NCBI GenBank assembly: GCA_002286715.1 | Contig: NSJX01000039.1 | Span: forward strand, 195,774-259,773 | Origin: Dentipellis sp. KUC8613 | Lineage: Eukaryota; Basidiomycota; Agaricomycetes; Russulales; Hericiaceae | Length of the DNA stretch: 64,000 nt | Direction of reading: 5' to 3' | Shown: one piece after another, positions 11,485-23,345 of the stretch | How positions within the stretch are numbered: the stretch's first letter is position 1 | Layout: each line of letters starts with the position of its first letter | The notes under the pieces: model-generated | What the model was told of the DNA's origin: nothing | What the model saw: the letters and a program-made list of their open reading frames with translations, nothing else | Database searches by the model: none | Made by a program: the position numbers and the translations under genes

Positions 11485-12560
11485 TACTCAATATATTGCT
11501 CAGACCACAACTGGCAGGCCGCATTGCTTGCATCAGGGAATCCGCCTCTGGACTATAAGCGCTTTCAGCGTTTATAAGACCCCGGAAGTTTCCGTGCGCC
11601 TACATGCGCATGTAGAGAGCTTGTAACAAGCCGCCAGATTTTACCGCGTTGTAATCTCACCACACGATTACAAGGTCTCCATATACCGCCCCCAAGTAAG
11701 TGATCGCCCTTGCCGCGTCTCTTAAGTCTGAACATTGCCTACCCTAAACCCACACGTGAGACAGGGCCGTTCATATGGCATATCGTGCCACGTCGAAACG
11801 TCAAACGACGCTCTTTGTTCCCAACCTCCATCTCCTTCGGTGAGCCATCCCTGTGCGAATCCTCTCGGTATTGATATTATCTCCTTGACCTCCATGCATG
11901 TAAGTTGTTCTAATCCTCCTTTCAACCCTTTGCGAGCATCGTGTCTGAGATTGAGTCCCGTCCCGGATAATATCAAGGTACGTGATTTCTCACTGAATCA
12001 TTCGGGCTGCTACTTCTCCGTCACGGGCGTTGGTTCGTAATATAGCAAGGTACGTGTGCGCTCACACGAGCTAATATTTCGCTTTAGCCTTCGCCTCGGT
12101 CTTGGGAGAGTAGTGTGGCATAGTGCGTGCATGCATCGACTTCGGAAACAGGTGCGTGGCGTTGCAGTGTAACTCTCGATACCTTGCTGATGGAGTTTGC
12201 TCATATATAGTGTCTACCCCATCTCACTGCCTCAGTCGCACCCCGCCCATCCCTTTCGTCCGACGCGGCTCATGAACGCGGTGGTGTCTCGAGTATCTTG
12301 TACTTGTAACTACTACAAATAAATTGATTTTTTGATAATTTATCCGTGTTCTGGGCTGTCGGGGTGCCACGGGGGTTACTTTTTGTTGCAAGATATCGAG
12401 ATTTCACGAAAACTGGTGCAATCTTACATTCTGCATACACTACGATTATATGCTGCATGCGTAAAATTTCTACCGCAGTATGAACTTACAGCGTTTATAA
12501 CGATTATAGGCTTTATAAGCTAATATAAGCTGCATATTGGAGCATACATTTCTTGGGCGG
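11485..12560 (+). mobile_element. candidate ~1.05-kb insertion splitting the F-box gene
   Basis: This block separates two halves of one F-box/LRR-like gene and has no coding similarity to its paralogues. It is AT-rich at its right end and lacks a long open frame, so it could be a solo LTR, a MITE-like element or diverged non-coding DNA. AGCGTTTATAA occurs near both ends (about 11572 and 12493), in direct orientation. I could not find clear terminal inverted repeats or a target-site duplication by eye. The insertion is inferred from the broken gene, not from element hallmarks. Confidence 0.35.
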
Positions 12561-12587
12561 ATTTCCTGATGTGCACCATGGTTATCC

Positions 12588-13181
12588 ATGAGGGTCAAGA
12601 CCTTTCCACCTATCTGTGTGTTGCGTGTGTTTCAAGCCGACTTCCTGAGAATCACCGCTTTGGACCTTCAAATGAGCAAGTGGCTGATCAGCCTCATCCT
12701 AGAGGCGGACGAGGTAATTCTGCCTCGTGAAGGGGTGGAGAACCTTCTCCGCGTGTTGCCCCCTGAAGACTTACAAGTCCTGCATATCCACTACAAGACC
12801 GACCTCCCATTCTTGGATTGGCCGGGCATCTTTCGTGGATGCGCGAATTTACAGCATATCACTATCCTCTGCGAACGCGATTTCGCGGGTGCGCCGCCTG
12901 TAATTCATCAGCTGCTCGACGTACGCCTTTCGCCCCGAGGAGAAACAGAAACAGCGTCCCCCCCATTTCCTTCCTTGATCTCGCTGACGCTGCTGGGTCT
13001 GAAAATCCGCCACGAGGACGATGAATTGCAGAACCGGTTCGTGGCTTGGCTCGAACTCTGGGCTCCGTTCCAGAAGCTCGTCCTCGAACGTTGCACTGTC
13101 GATACGAGTCTGACTGACCGGCTGAAAACGTTGCCTTTCGAGCTCCAGATGACTGGGATGGGCCCGACGAGCCCGAGATAA
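12588..13181 (+). pseudogene. F-box/LRR-like protein, C-terminal part (separated by insertion)
   Basis: The frame encodes the C-terminal module of the same family as the 10.5-kb half. PPICVLRVFQADFLRITALD aligns in style with SPPVRVLQIEDWTDGFSISW of the intact paralogue at 51.2 kb. The module continues with WPGIFRGCANLQHITILCER (paralogues: IFGKCENVRxLEI), PFPSLISLTLLGLKI and LELWAPFQKLVLERCTVDT. Roughly 35 residues of the family sequence are missing between the two halves. A coherent continuation runs in another frame past the stop (DWDGPDEPEIIVVSA), suggesting frame decay. It is probably not translated as a separate protein. Confidence 0.6.
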
Positions 13182-13184
13182 TCG

Positions 13185-14153
13185 TGGTTTCGGCGATGAC
13201 TATGATCCATGGCTTTCTGCTCGCCGGAACCTCTTTCCCATCCACCCATTCGCCGACATCGATTCGCATCGCTTATTCTGTCAAAATTTGGGATTCAACA
13301 TCACCGTTGCCAATGACTCATGATTTCGGGACTCCTTTCAATCACAAAAAATTTGGAGGCGGCACGAGCTATAAGATTGCACTGGGATTCGGAGCGCGGG
13401 GTTCCGAGGTTGTCTGGGTTTCATATGGATGCGATACATTTTACGGATTCCATGGTCTATCGTCTCCATGTGCTGCGATTTTTACGAATACGATTAGGGC
13501 ACGCACATCGAACCGCATGGTTTTCAAGTTTGTATCGGCCCTTCTACTAATACTTGTGGGTACCCAACATATCATCCTTGGATCCCGCCCGAGCCAGCCT
13601 GCATCTAGCGAGGCGCATGAACAAGGCTGAGGTGGGTTATTCGTCTGCTATCGTGTCTGCTCACAACGGGCCGTCGATATTACGCATAACCGGGGACTCC
13701 GTACCTCGGCACTTGCTGTATTTGAGCTCACCGATCGTGAGCGCGAGCGGAGGGGGGAGGAAACAGTCGATCCTAGTGTATGTTCTTCCTTCCCTTCTAG
13801 AAGTTACCCTGACAGGTCATTCCGGGGATCATCCCATTTGGATCCACGCCGTCCTTCTTCAAGATCCTTGTCACATCCTGGTGCAGCGTACGCGTGGGCA
13901 CATATCCTCCGGAGACGGCCACCGGTTCAATGCACGTCCCCCTACTTCCCAACTCCAGACACAGCGGCCGTGAGGCTACAGGACCGATAGAAACCCGAGG
14001 GGCCAATTCTCCGTACGTTCGAAGCGTTCAAAAGTGTTTTCGGGATATCGTTCTTAGAAGATGTCTCATTCACACGCTCGGCGACTCCTTTGTTTTGATA
14101 TCTCGCATTTGCGGAATCGTTCACCTGATATGAAGACAGTAGTCCTAACAGCT
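13185..14153. other. intergenic, 3' to the broken F-box gene and GH115
   Basis: No recognisable gene. Frames on both strands are short and overlapping. Confidence 0.4.
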
Positions 14154-17100
14154 CTAGACACGCATACTCTCGGGTGGGCCAAGATAGCTGGCCCTCACGT
14201 TGCCGGTATCTACCAAAGTAACAATCAGCCACCTTCGAGTACCGACGCACTTATTCAAATGTTCTACTCACTGATGACAATCTTCTGTATCACCACCGCC
14301 GGCTCTACCATCCACAGCGTCAGCTTGTGGCTCCCGGTGCCGGCCGTCACGTTCGCATGGACAGAGACAATGCTATTTGCGACAAAGCCGTCGCCGCCTT
14401 CCCACCCAGGAGGCTCTACGCCCGGCTGCGACGGCGGGATGAAGTACGACGTCTCGGGAGTGCCGCCATCGAGCTGCACGGCGAACGCAAGTGGGCGGCC
14501 GTCCCACGCGTTGAGGGACGGTGAGACGAGAATCGTTACCCCCGCGACCGGATTGAAAGAATAGAAGTCATATTCCCTACACGCGCAACCGCGTCAACAT
14601 GCGGTAAATTGAACAGGGGAAATGAGAGGGGAGCGTACAATGAAGGTCCGCTACCCGCGGTGTAGTTCGCTTCGTTGTTCCCCAGCCGCGGCCACGGGGT
14701 CACACCCGACACTGTACGCCCATACTCTGGGATCTCCCTCCACGTCACCTCGCCGACCGTCGTGTTGCGCGACGCATGCGCCGCCTCGATCGACACGCCA
14801 CCGTCACCTTCCACAAAGCCTACCACGGCTAGTCAACCGTCTGCCTGACATCGGTAAGGAAGAATACTGAGACACACCAGAGAATCCCGCCGGCACCGCC
14901 GTATGATTGGCCGTGAACGTCACATCCACCGTCAGCGGATTCTGCCCCTTCGCCGTCGCCGTGAATGCCACAACAGCGCTCGACGCCTGCCCCGCGGGGA
15001 CGGCGCTCCAGTCCACGCTCAGCTCGACCCGCTGATCGGTGTTGCTCGCGCTCACGGAACCCTGCGCAGGCGAGATGCGCACCCACGATGCATTCGCCTT
15101 CGCGGTGAACGTGAAGGGCGTCGGCCCGCCGAGCCCGACATCCACGTACCGGCTCCCCGCGGGTGTGTATGGGTCGAGCGTGAGCGACGGCGGGCCGCAG
15201 TTGTACCCGAGTGAGCACTGGTACTGGTTGTCGCCCGGCCAGGCTCCGAGCGTGCCTTCGGGCACGATGCGCATGACGCCCGGGAGGGCGTTCTTCTTGG
15301 CCTGGACGCGCGAGACGGGAGGCATCCTACGGGTTGGACGGTCAACACGGTTAGGATTGAGAAAGTGGGGGATCGGACGAACGTGTTCTGCATGGGCTGC
15401 TGCCAGTAGTAATACATGACGTGCGTCTGATCCATCATACTGGGTCCTGAAGTCAGCAATCCTGTCTTGCTTCGGAAAGAGAGCCTGCATATACGCACTG
15501 GTCCCATTTCCCATCCAGAATTGTGTGGTACTCGTTCTCCAGCTCCCAGTCTTGATCAAACATCTCTTCGACGCGGTCCGCGTAGTCGTTCGCACTGACC
15601 CGAGCCTGGCTCGCGCGCATGTTGTTAATGCCGGCGGAAACCCACATGTTGGTGAGCGTGTAGCCTGCTTGGACAGGGTGGAAGACGAGCTGGAAGAACG
15701 CTGGCTGCTTGGAAGAGGAGAGCTTCGCGCTGATGCGCGCTGCGGAGTCGTTGAGTGCTTTCCAACCTGCGAGCACATTATCTGCCCTGCGCACGGAAGT
15801 CCAAATGAGCATCTGAAGCGGTGGTTTATCTGCAAATGAAGGCGACTCACTCTCGGTAGTCCGTGAGACTGAACGTCGTGGAGTTCAAGAATTCCGGCTT
15901 GCGGCGAGCCAAGAACCTCGTAGCATTGTTCATGATGCTGGCCACCTCTTGCGCGTCGGCCGCGTCGAGGTCGAACTCACGCGCAGCCCAGAGAGGCGTA
16001 TAGCTGGTAATGTTGTCCAGCGTCCATCGCGGTGAATCGTACCCATACGTCAGGAACCACTCGATGCCCATCTCGTATGGTTTCAGATCGCCGACGTTGA
16101 GAATCCAGATGCGTGTTGCTTGCCGGTCGACGGCCAGAGATAATTGTTCAAAGACTTTGGATACTTGCGCAGTCTAGAAAATGACTGAGATGAAATACTG
16201 TATATTGTGTACGATGAGCTACGCACTTGGATCCATTTGTAGTCGCGCGGATCTCCGACCTGTCATGAATGAGGGAGCGATACTTCATGTGACCTTGGAA
16301 TATACTCACGAGATCGTACTGTGAAGTATACGCCATTTCAGTGTCGAGATTAATCAGAACAAAACAGGACTGACATGGTAGTACACGCCCGCTCCGCCAG
16401 TCCGATTGCGCTCCGAAGGCAAGGGGTAGCGACGCATATTGCCCCAACTTGAAAAATTTTTCAGCAAAAACAGAAGCAGTGTGAACTCGGTACGTACTTG
16501 TCATCAGTCCAAAGGAGCGTGATATCGTCAGGGACCCGCAATCCCTCATCATAATAACCCTTTACTTCTTGGTCTATCGCAAGGCGTAAGTTAAAGATGT
16601 GGGGGAAGGGTGATTGGGGTATCTTACAAAGACACCACATCTGTGGTATATTAGTGACATTCGTCTCGTTGAATACGTTCATGAGGATCTGTCTCTGGTC
16701 CGACACAATCTGTTCCAGTGAGCTGATGGCGTCCGTCGCAGAAAGCGGCACTACGAAGAGATTTAATGAGCTCGCTTCCACAGTAAGAGAACGCGACAAC
16801 TCACGATCTCCGTCGCCTCTCATTGCCATTGTGAACAGTGATTCGTACGGCTTAGCACGCTCCGCGCCTTCCACCCAGAATTGATAAATGGTTCTGTTGT
16901 TGGTGGTGTAGTCCCAGGGCCCAGTACCAAACAGGCCCCATTCGACGGGAATGCTGCGCATCATGGGCTCTTCATGGCTGTCGAAAGTCGATAACCTCTC
17001 GGAACCAGAGAAAATCACTAGTCAAACGTACCTAGTGCCCATGACTATGCCGTAGTAGTCTGCGAGGAACTGATTCTGGGGATCGTCAACATTGAAGGCG

Positions 17101-18100
17101 CTATAGGGGTGACTATTAAGCGCTAGAAAATCACCGGGAATTGTTGCGCATAATCACCTAGCCCATTGAGCTGTTATGCTAGAGTTAGTCGAATAATGGG
17201 TAGATGCGTGAATGAAGGGGACGCACCAGGCCATAGATAGTTGGCTTTCATGCGAAGGAGTAGTTCGAATCTACCTTCACGTTAAAATAAATATGACACT
17301 TGCTTTGATCCATACTCACAGTTTCGTGTAGAAGACATGATTGAAGGGAGAGCCGGTGAGAGGAGCGCCAGTGCCATTTGTGAATTTCTCCATCGCCCAG
17401 TTTGTCAACGCAGGCTGCTCATCGTTCAGGAATAACCCGCGATACTTCACAGTTGGGACGCCGTGCGAACATCCCGACGGAGTAACGAACAGGTTGGAGT
17501 GAGGGGTCACCGGGACATCTGCCCACCAGTACCAAGGAGAGACGCCTATTTTCCCAGACGTCGATATGAAAAGTCAAAATCGACAAATATAGTGAGCTCA
17601 CCAAACTGTTCTGAATGATCGTAGAGGGCGAAGATCGTTCCTCTTTTATCCGCACCGATAATGACATATGCCTTGTCCACGCCTGGGAGAGGGTTGCTTA
17701 CAACCTTGGTCATGAACGCCTCCCATTGGCCCTCGATGGCAGATACGTCCAATTTTGTGTTGTTCACGATGGTGTCGATCAAAGAAGACTTTCCAAGCGT
17801 GCCCACGAAAATTGGCGTGGCCGACTTCTTCAGATCGGCGGAAGTTGCGGTCACGTTCGCGAGCTGGGGCTTGTGCCCGGTGACGTTTTGGATGTCGATC
17901 GCAAAGTTCGAGGCGGCGAGCTGCACGCCGGGCCAGTCGTCGGACGAGAGGTAGATTGGTGCCGCTGCGCCATTGCTGACGATAGAGAAGGAAGAGGAAG
18001 AGGGCTGGAAGGTGACGCAGGTGCTCTGGCCGATAGCGTACACGCTGCTGCAGAAGGACAGCGCGAGGATGCTCGCGCGTTTCCACGACAGGAAAACCAT
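14154..18100 (-). CDS. GH115 xylan alpha-1,2-glucuronidase, secreted
   Basis: GH115 enzymes remove (4-O-methyl-)glucuronic acid from xylan, including from internal residues. The protein starts at 18100 with a signal peptide (MVFLSWKRASILALSFCSSV), giving a predicted extracellular enzyme. Spliced exons read in family order: an N-terminal domain; the motif RGLFLNDEQPALTNW (about 17410); LRMKANYLWP; NVDDPQNQFLADYYGIVMG (about 17080); HEEPMMRSIPVEWG; TNIPQMWCL and EVKGYYDEGLRVPDDITLLW (about 16540); and a long helical part near 15.5-16.1 kb. A C-terminal beta-sandwich follows, ending SYLGPPESMRV and TAG at 14154. The terminal mini-exon is supported by a GTGAGT donor at about 14271 and a TTGGTAG acceptor. 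Numerous short introns occur. The neighbour, divergent across 1.28 kb, is a CE2-like esterase that may share the substrate xylan. Confidence 0.92.
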
Positions 18101-18148
18101 CAGTGCCTCTCAGAGTACTTCTCTCTCGTGTTCAGAGGCCAGGACGGT

Positions 18149-18154
18149 CTTATA
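18149..18154 (-). promoter_or_regulatory. TATA-like box of the GH115 gene
   Basis: The minus strand reads AAATATAAGACC, with TATAAG about 50 bases upstream of the GH115 start codon at 18100. The spacing suits transcription starting shortly before the ATG. Confidence 0.5.
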
Positions 18155-19330
18155 TTTGTGCTGCCGGCAAATCTCCGCCTGCGGAGGGAACGCATGCAGT
18201 CGTCGACGTCCGAGATTACAGGTCCTGTGACCTTGACCCTACCTCGCCCATCTTGACGCTGCCTCCAGGCTCACAAAAGAAGCCGCTGCCCATGAGATGC
18301 AGCCGGCCCGCCATCAAGGGTATCGAGATATGTCATGGCTGCAAGAGTCGTATCAGCGCTGACCACCATTGGTGCCGGTAAACCCTTTATGCCAATCGAC
18401 AGGCCCGACCGACAGTCACCCGGCCGCTTCGTGCTGACAATTGCAGGTCCAGATAAAGCTGTCCGTGGAGGACCCGCGTCACGAGGTGTCGACGGATGGT
18501 GCAAGAGGTGGTTCGACGAGGCCCGGACAGACAGACGAGATCACCAGACGTTTCGTGAAGTTTTATTTAGCGTTGCGTAGAAAGAGTAGGACGAGAACCG
18601 GAGGCAGATGATCACAGTTCTGATGCAGTGAGAGAGTTTGCGAGCTTCAAGATCTGAAGAGACGCTTTGAACAACCTTCAAGAAGGCGCGCACGGCCACG
18701 TGGCTGTCTCAAAATACAACGCGTCGCGTGTTCGTTGTTTGACTGTGACCACCATTCGGATGTCTTATGTGCGAACATCAGCATCGACGATATTGACCTA
18801 CAGGAAATACAGAACAACTCATCAGAATGGGGCCATTGGAGGTGCGAAATTTGACTCTACTCAGCAGGCGCGAGCCATGTGTCGCCACGCTTCTTCGCCA
18901 AAGGCCTGGCATCCGCAGAATCCAGATATTTCAGATACGTCGAAGATTGACTGGTATACTCATTGGCGCGAGCTCTGATCTGCATCCTCGAAGATTCCTC
19001 CGTGTTTCCATGTGGCTTTGAAGACCTTTCGTTGACTCGAATGTACAGGTATCAAAATTTCGTCCAATTTCGCCGAAATTTACGACTCTCGAGGCGGTCA
19101 CAAGACACACAAACGATCTCTAACGCCCGTAGACCTCATATCCAATTTGATTTTCTACGACATCTATCGCCCCGCACGGACATAACACGCCCGTATCGGG
19201 ACATCTTCGGAGGGCCGCGAGGAGGAGCCACTTACGCTACGCCACGAGCACGAGGCAGATCATGCGCCCACCGCGCGTATACACCACGCTATGACGCACC
19301 AGAATAACTCGCCCACCGGCGCACATGGTG
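18155..19330. promoter_or_regulatory. divergent intergenic region between GH115 and CE2-like esterase
   Basis: This region of about 1.2 kb must contain the promoters of both secreted xylan-active enzymes. I see no gene in it: the frames are short and have no domains. Confidence 0.5.
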
Positions 19331-19353
19331 AAAGGATCTCGACAAGATCCTTT
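19331..19353. promoter_or_regulatory. perfect 9-bp inverted repeat upstream of the esterase start
   Basis: AAAGGATCT and AGATCCTTT face each other across a 5-base spacer (CGACA), ending 23 bases before the esterase ATG. It could form a hairpin in the 5' leader or act as a dimeric regulator site. The function is unknown. Confidence 0.5.
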
Positions 19354-19376
19354 ACAGACCAGCGCCGACAGCTGCC

Positions 19377-21014
19377 ATGCTGTTCCTTGCGCCCTTTGCC
19401 GTTGTTGCGACGCTGATGGGCGATAGCTCGCTTGCAAACGCGTCTCCCACAGTTTCGTCCTCGAGCCCGGTCAATGTTCGCAGCGATGACCCCCTCATAT
19501 ACTTCCATGGCCGATGGGACAGATCGCCTGGCACATGGTGGTATGTCAACCATTCTATGTCCACAGTGCCTTAGAGTAATGATCACTAGGGCGGGTTCCG
19601 GGTTCAAACTGAACGTCGACGGCTTGTCCTCTCTGGAATTGACCCTTGGACCGCACACAACCTCGCCCAATGTCTCCATTGGCGTGTCCGTTGACTACGG
19701 GCCATTCAACATAGTCAACGTGTCTGCAGGAAATAATGTTGTCCCCCTCACCCCTGTACCAAGTGATACAGACGAAAACAAGCCTGCGCATCACGTCGTA
19801 AGGATCAACGCCCAGCAATGGCAAGACAACCGCGTCAACCTGGAAAGCATCACTCTCAATGCGGTGCGTATCTTGCTGTAGCCTTGATGTCCTCTTTAGT
19901 AACGTTTGAACCGAAGGGTGCCGAACTACGTCCCTACGAACCCTCTAAGCTTGCCTTCCAGTTCATCGGCGACTCACTTTCCGCGGTGAGTTTTTCTCCT
20001 TTTATTACCGCGAATCCAGCTTAACACCTGTCGCGGACGTACAGGGTCAATACCTTCCGGGGGGCGTAGATCAGGCTTGGCCATTTTTAACAGGAGAGCA
20101 CTTCAAGGCAGAGCATGTCGTGACAGCTCAACCTGGAGCCGCATTGAGTGTAATGTTTCCCCACATATCATTTATAATCAATTCACAGGACTATAGGACA
20201 TCTTGTCGTACGGCAACGTCCACGGAGTCTCGTACCAATTCTTCAGGGTACGGCGGCCGGCTCTTTTGTTCTTCATAAACTGATATGTATAGTTTTCCTG
20301 TCTCAGACAGAGGACACGGGATACTATTACACCACTGATCATAACTACACCACTCCTTGGGATTTCTCCCGCGACCGTCCAGCCGCAACGCACGTCGTCA
20401 TCCACATCGGTGCAAACGACGCTTCGCAGAATGTCACCGCGGACGCATTCGTGGACGTAAGTCCTTCATAATCTGTCCTCTAGGCGACTAGTGAAATATT
20501 TATTGATTTTCTTAGACATACTTACAATTCATAAAAAACCTGCGAACCATTTACATGCATCAGCCGATCTTTGTCTTCACCCCGGTATGCGAATGGACCT
20601 CTTTGTCCTCAGGATGGTGGTAAGCTTACGGCTACATTTAGTGGGGATGGCCTCAGCCGGACGGGAGCATCAGCCAGTACTACGAAGGGAGCTACACAAA
20701 GATAGTTAATAGCCGGTTAGTGATTCACGACCTCTCCTCAATGATCCTTCCGTTGGATATTTCCGTCCAGTCACGCTGCGGGAGACAGTAATGTCTTCCT
20801 CGTGAACACGACGGGATGGGTGACCCTCGAGGATGTGTTAGCCGAGTACGCATGTACTGGTTTTCTCACCCCGAATTTCCTCTCACCGCCGTCCTTCCTC
20901 TACAGCAACCTCCATCCGACCGTGGATGGGCACATGAAAATAGCAAGCTTCTTCGAACACTGGCTCGAGGACTGGGGTCTCAGACCCGAGAAGGAATGGG
21001 CAACCCCGGTATGA
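19377..21014 (+). CDS. CE2-like SGNH acetyl esterase, secreted
   Basis: Family CE2 enzymes deacetylate xylan or other acetylated sugars. The ATG at 19377 opens a signal peptide (MLFLAPFAVVATLMGDSSLA). An N-terminal jelly-roll-like domain follows (IYFHGRWDRSPGTWW, then a beta-rich exon at 19590-19860). The SGNH hydrolase domain contains FQFIGDSLSA with the nucleophile Ser, HVVIHIGANDASQNV (block III Asn) and LHPTVDGHMKIASFF with the catalytic His. Short introns separate about eight exons; the last ends in a stop at 21014. Divergent placement from the GH115 gene fits joint removal of xylan side groups. A different acetylated substrate is possible. Confidence 0.85.
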
Positions 21015-21144
21015 ACGACTTCGTGTATCATCCTGAGAACCTATCGGACACGGCGAAGACTGTATCTGTTATATGTATTTTTTCTCCAATCCCTATGTCC
21101 TTTATCGTTGACTCTGTATCACTGATTCACCATTCAACGGAAAT

Positions 21145-22971
21145 TTACGCCTTCGCAGCCTCAACTCGCGCCTGGACCAACCGCTCATTCTTCTCCCTCA
21201 ACGCCTCGATCCTAGCTCTGCTCACGCGTTTCCTCCGCTCTCTCAGCGCACGGCGCGCCGCCTCCTCCCGCTCCGTCAGCCGCCCATGCCTCGAAGACGC
21301 ACGCGTCATGTCCGACCCGACCGATGTCGCCGAGGTGCCGAACGACGAGTGCAAGTGCGCGAGGGACGGCCGCGAGCGCCGTGTCGTCTGGTCTTCGTCC
21401 CGACGATGTGCCTGGTCGCCGTCGGAGGAGTGTGTTTGCGAAGACACCGAGTCGTCGCGGTGCATCGTCGGGGGAAGCGGTGCGAGTGTGTCCGAGGCGA
21501 CCGAGTACCGCGAGCTGCCGCTGTCCGAAGACGAGGAGGACGCCGCCGCGTCCGAGAACGGCGATATCAGTTTCCCCGGCATCGAGTCGTTTTTCGCATC
21601 CGCGAGCATCTCCGGGGTCGACGCGCGCGAAGGCGACGGCTCCGTGGGCGCGTCGTCCTGGGGTGCCGACGTGCTGGCAATGCCAGCTTGCGCGGGCGCA
21701 CTGTGTCCAGAGAAGATATTGAAAGCGCTCGCGAGGTTGGTCCGGAGAGCGCCCGCCCATGTCCCTCGCTGCGTCTTGGGTGTCATCGGGCGGACGAGCG
21801 GCAGCGCCGAGTCCGAGTCCGAGCTCGTATTCTCGCCGCTGCTGCTGCTTCCGGTCCCAGCCCCAACGCCCGCCGAGGGTGTCCATGCGACCGGGAGCCC
21901 TTCACTCACAGGCGGGATACACCGTGGCGTGCGCTCGCCCTGATTGTCGCCTGCCAGTAGCAGCGACGGCGCCGCAGACGCAGGCCTCGATGCCGATGCC
22001 GACGCCGACGCCGACGCCGACGAGTCGGAGAAGAGGATGTCCCCAGAGACAAGGTTCGCGATGCGCGGCGTGCCGATGTCATGCGTGAGCGCGGGGACGC
22101 TCGCGTCGGAGAGCTGCAGCGCGGTGGGCAGGCGGCGGAGCGGCGGGCGCGTGTCGCGCGGCGCGCGGAGCAGGCGGCGCGTGCTGGGCAGCTGGGGCAC
22201 GCGCGTGTCGGGCGCGGCCTCTGTCATCACGGACGGCGGTTTCTTGGGCGGGTGCTCGGGAAAAGGGAAGTATAGCGGCTGCCGGTGCCGCTTGCGTGGG
22301 CGCCGGATGCGCAGCCACCAGGCGAAGAGGGCGACCAGGAAGGAGAGGCCGGCAATGGCGGCGAGCGCGACGCCGAGGTAGAAGCTGATGTTGTGTGGGG
22401 GTGTAGAGCCGCGGATGGCGGCGGTAGATGAGGCTTCGGAGGCTGGTGCTGAGGATGTTTGAGAGATGGAAGGCTGAGTGCTAGATGCGAAGGGGGACAC
22501 TGTGGAGGCAGGAGAGCTGGTGAAATTTGAGGGCGACAGTGAGAAGGGTTTAGATTCTGAAGATGTTGTCGGTAAGGCGGTCTGCAAATTTGTGAGTCTC
22601 AGCAGAATGGATACATTGCGTCACTTACGGTCTGAATAAGAATAGGCCACACGGATGAGTGAGAGAGTTTCAAGAACGTTAGAATGAGAAGATGTCACCT
22701 CTGGCTGTCGGGACGATGGAAGGGCCGTCGTTGCTGCAGAGTTGACCGGTGCCGGCGTTTGAGATGCTGGTGAAGCACTCTCACTGGCAGCGGGTTGGGT
22801 TGGGTCGCGCAGTACGGGAACTTGTGCGTCGTGTCGAGGAGGGGACTGCGCCGAACCTTCATGAGATAGTCCTTGTATTGGCCGTAGTAGAGGGGGACGC
22901 TGAGGAGGCTCAACGGGCACTACTTCCATGAATCCATCCCCACGATGGAACAAAGGAACAGGTGGATGCAT
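21145..22971 (-). CDS. single-pass membrane protein, Ser/Thr-rich ectodomain, coiled-coil tail
   Basis: No function is recognised. The main exon (21145-22581) encodes a Ser/Thr/Pro-rich, likely O-glycosylated region, then one membrane segment (SFYLGVALAAIAGLSFLVAL) and a strongly basic juxtamembrane stretch (RIRRPRKRHRQ). A cytoplasmic region of about 320 residues, rich in Ser, Pro and acidic runs, ends in a charged helix (REEAARRALRERRKR). An upstream exon at about 22690-22971 continues the Ser/Thr-rich part if spliced at GAG|GTGACA to CAG|ACC. No signal peptide was found, and another frame in that exon (VPLYYGQYKDYLMKV) also looks coding, so the 5' end is unresolved. The layout resembles fungal wall-stress sensor-like proteins, but no sensor domain is visible. 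Its 3' end faces the esterase gene, with a gap of about 130 bases. Confidence 0.65.
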
Positions 22972-23254
22972 CGCCAGATGAAGGGGGAAGACTCACATTA
23001 GGGTGGGGCGACTGATGGACACATACCGTTATGTTTGGAAACGGGCTTCCGGTCAGATTTCATATTCTGGCCGCCGGTGCAGATAGTTTGACTATGATAA
23101 GTGTCGTTACCATCCATTCTAGAGGGTAGATCCTTGCGTTCTGTATCCGAGGAGAGTGGCTACGATATTTGGGATATCGAGCGCCGCAACCGGATGTCAC
23201 CGAGCGGGAGCTCAATTGAGTCGAAAGGTTAGCACGCTGAAATCTTCGTCATCA

Positions 23255-23345
23255 TCCCGTTTAGCTCAGTGGTAGAGCGCGTCACTAGTAGGAACTGAAA
23301 TCGCCTGCGATGACGAGGTCAGTCGTTCAAGTCGGCTAATGGGAA
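23255..23345 (+). tRNA. tRNA-Thr(AGU) with 19-nt intron
   Basis: The cloverleaf folds by eye. The acceptor stem is TCCCGTT/AATGGGA (one G-T pair). The D arm is GCTC-AGTGGTA-GAGC and the anticodon stem CGTCA/TGACG. The anticodon AGT is at 23287-23289. The T arm is AGTCG-TTCAAGT-CGGCT. A 19-nt intron (23291-23309) sits one base after the anticodon, the usual eukaryotic position. The discriminator base is A. The internal A box (TTAGCTCAGTGG) and B box (GTTCAAGTC) are present. Confidence 0.88.

Noticed and set aside
20816..21943. Plus-strand frame of 375 codons
   Set aside because: It overlaps the last esterase exon in another frame and then runs antisense to the membrane-protein gene; it has no family features.
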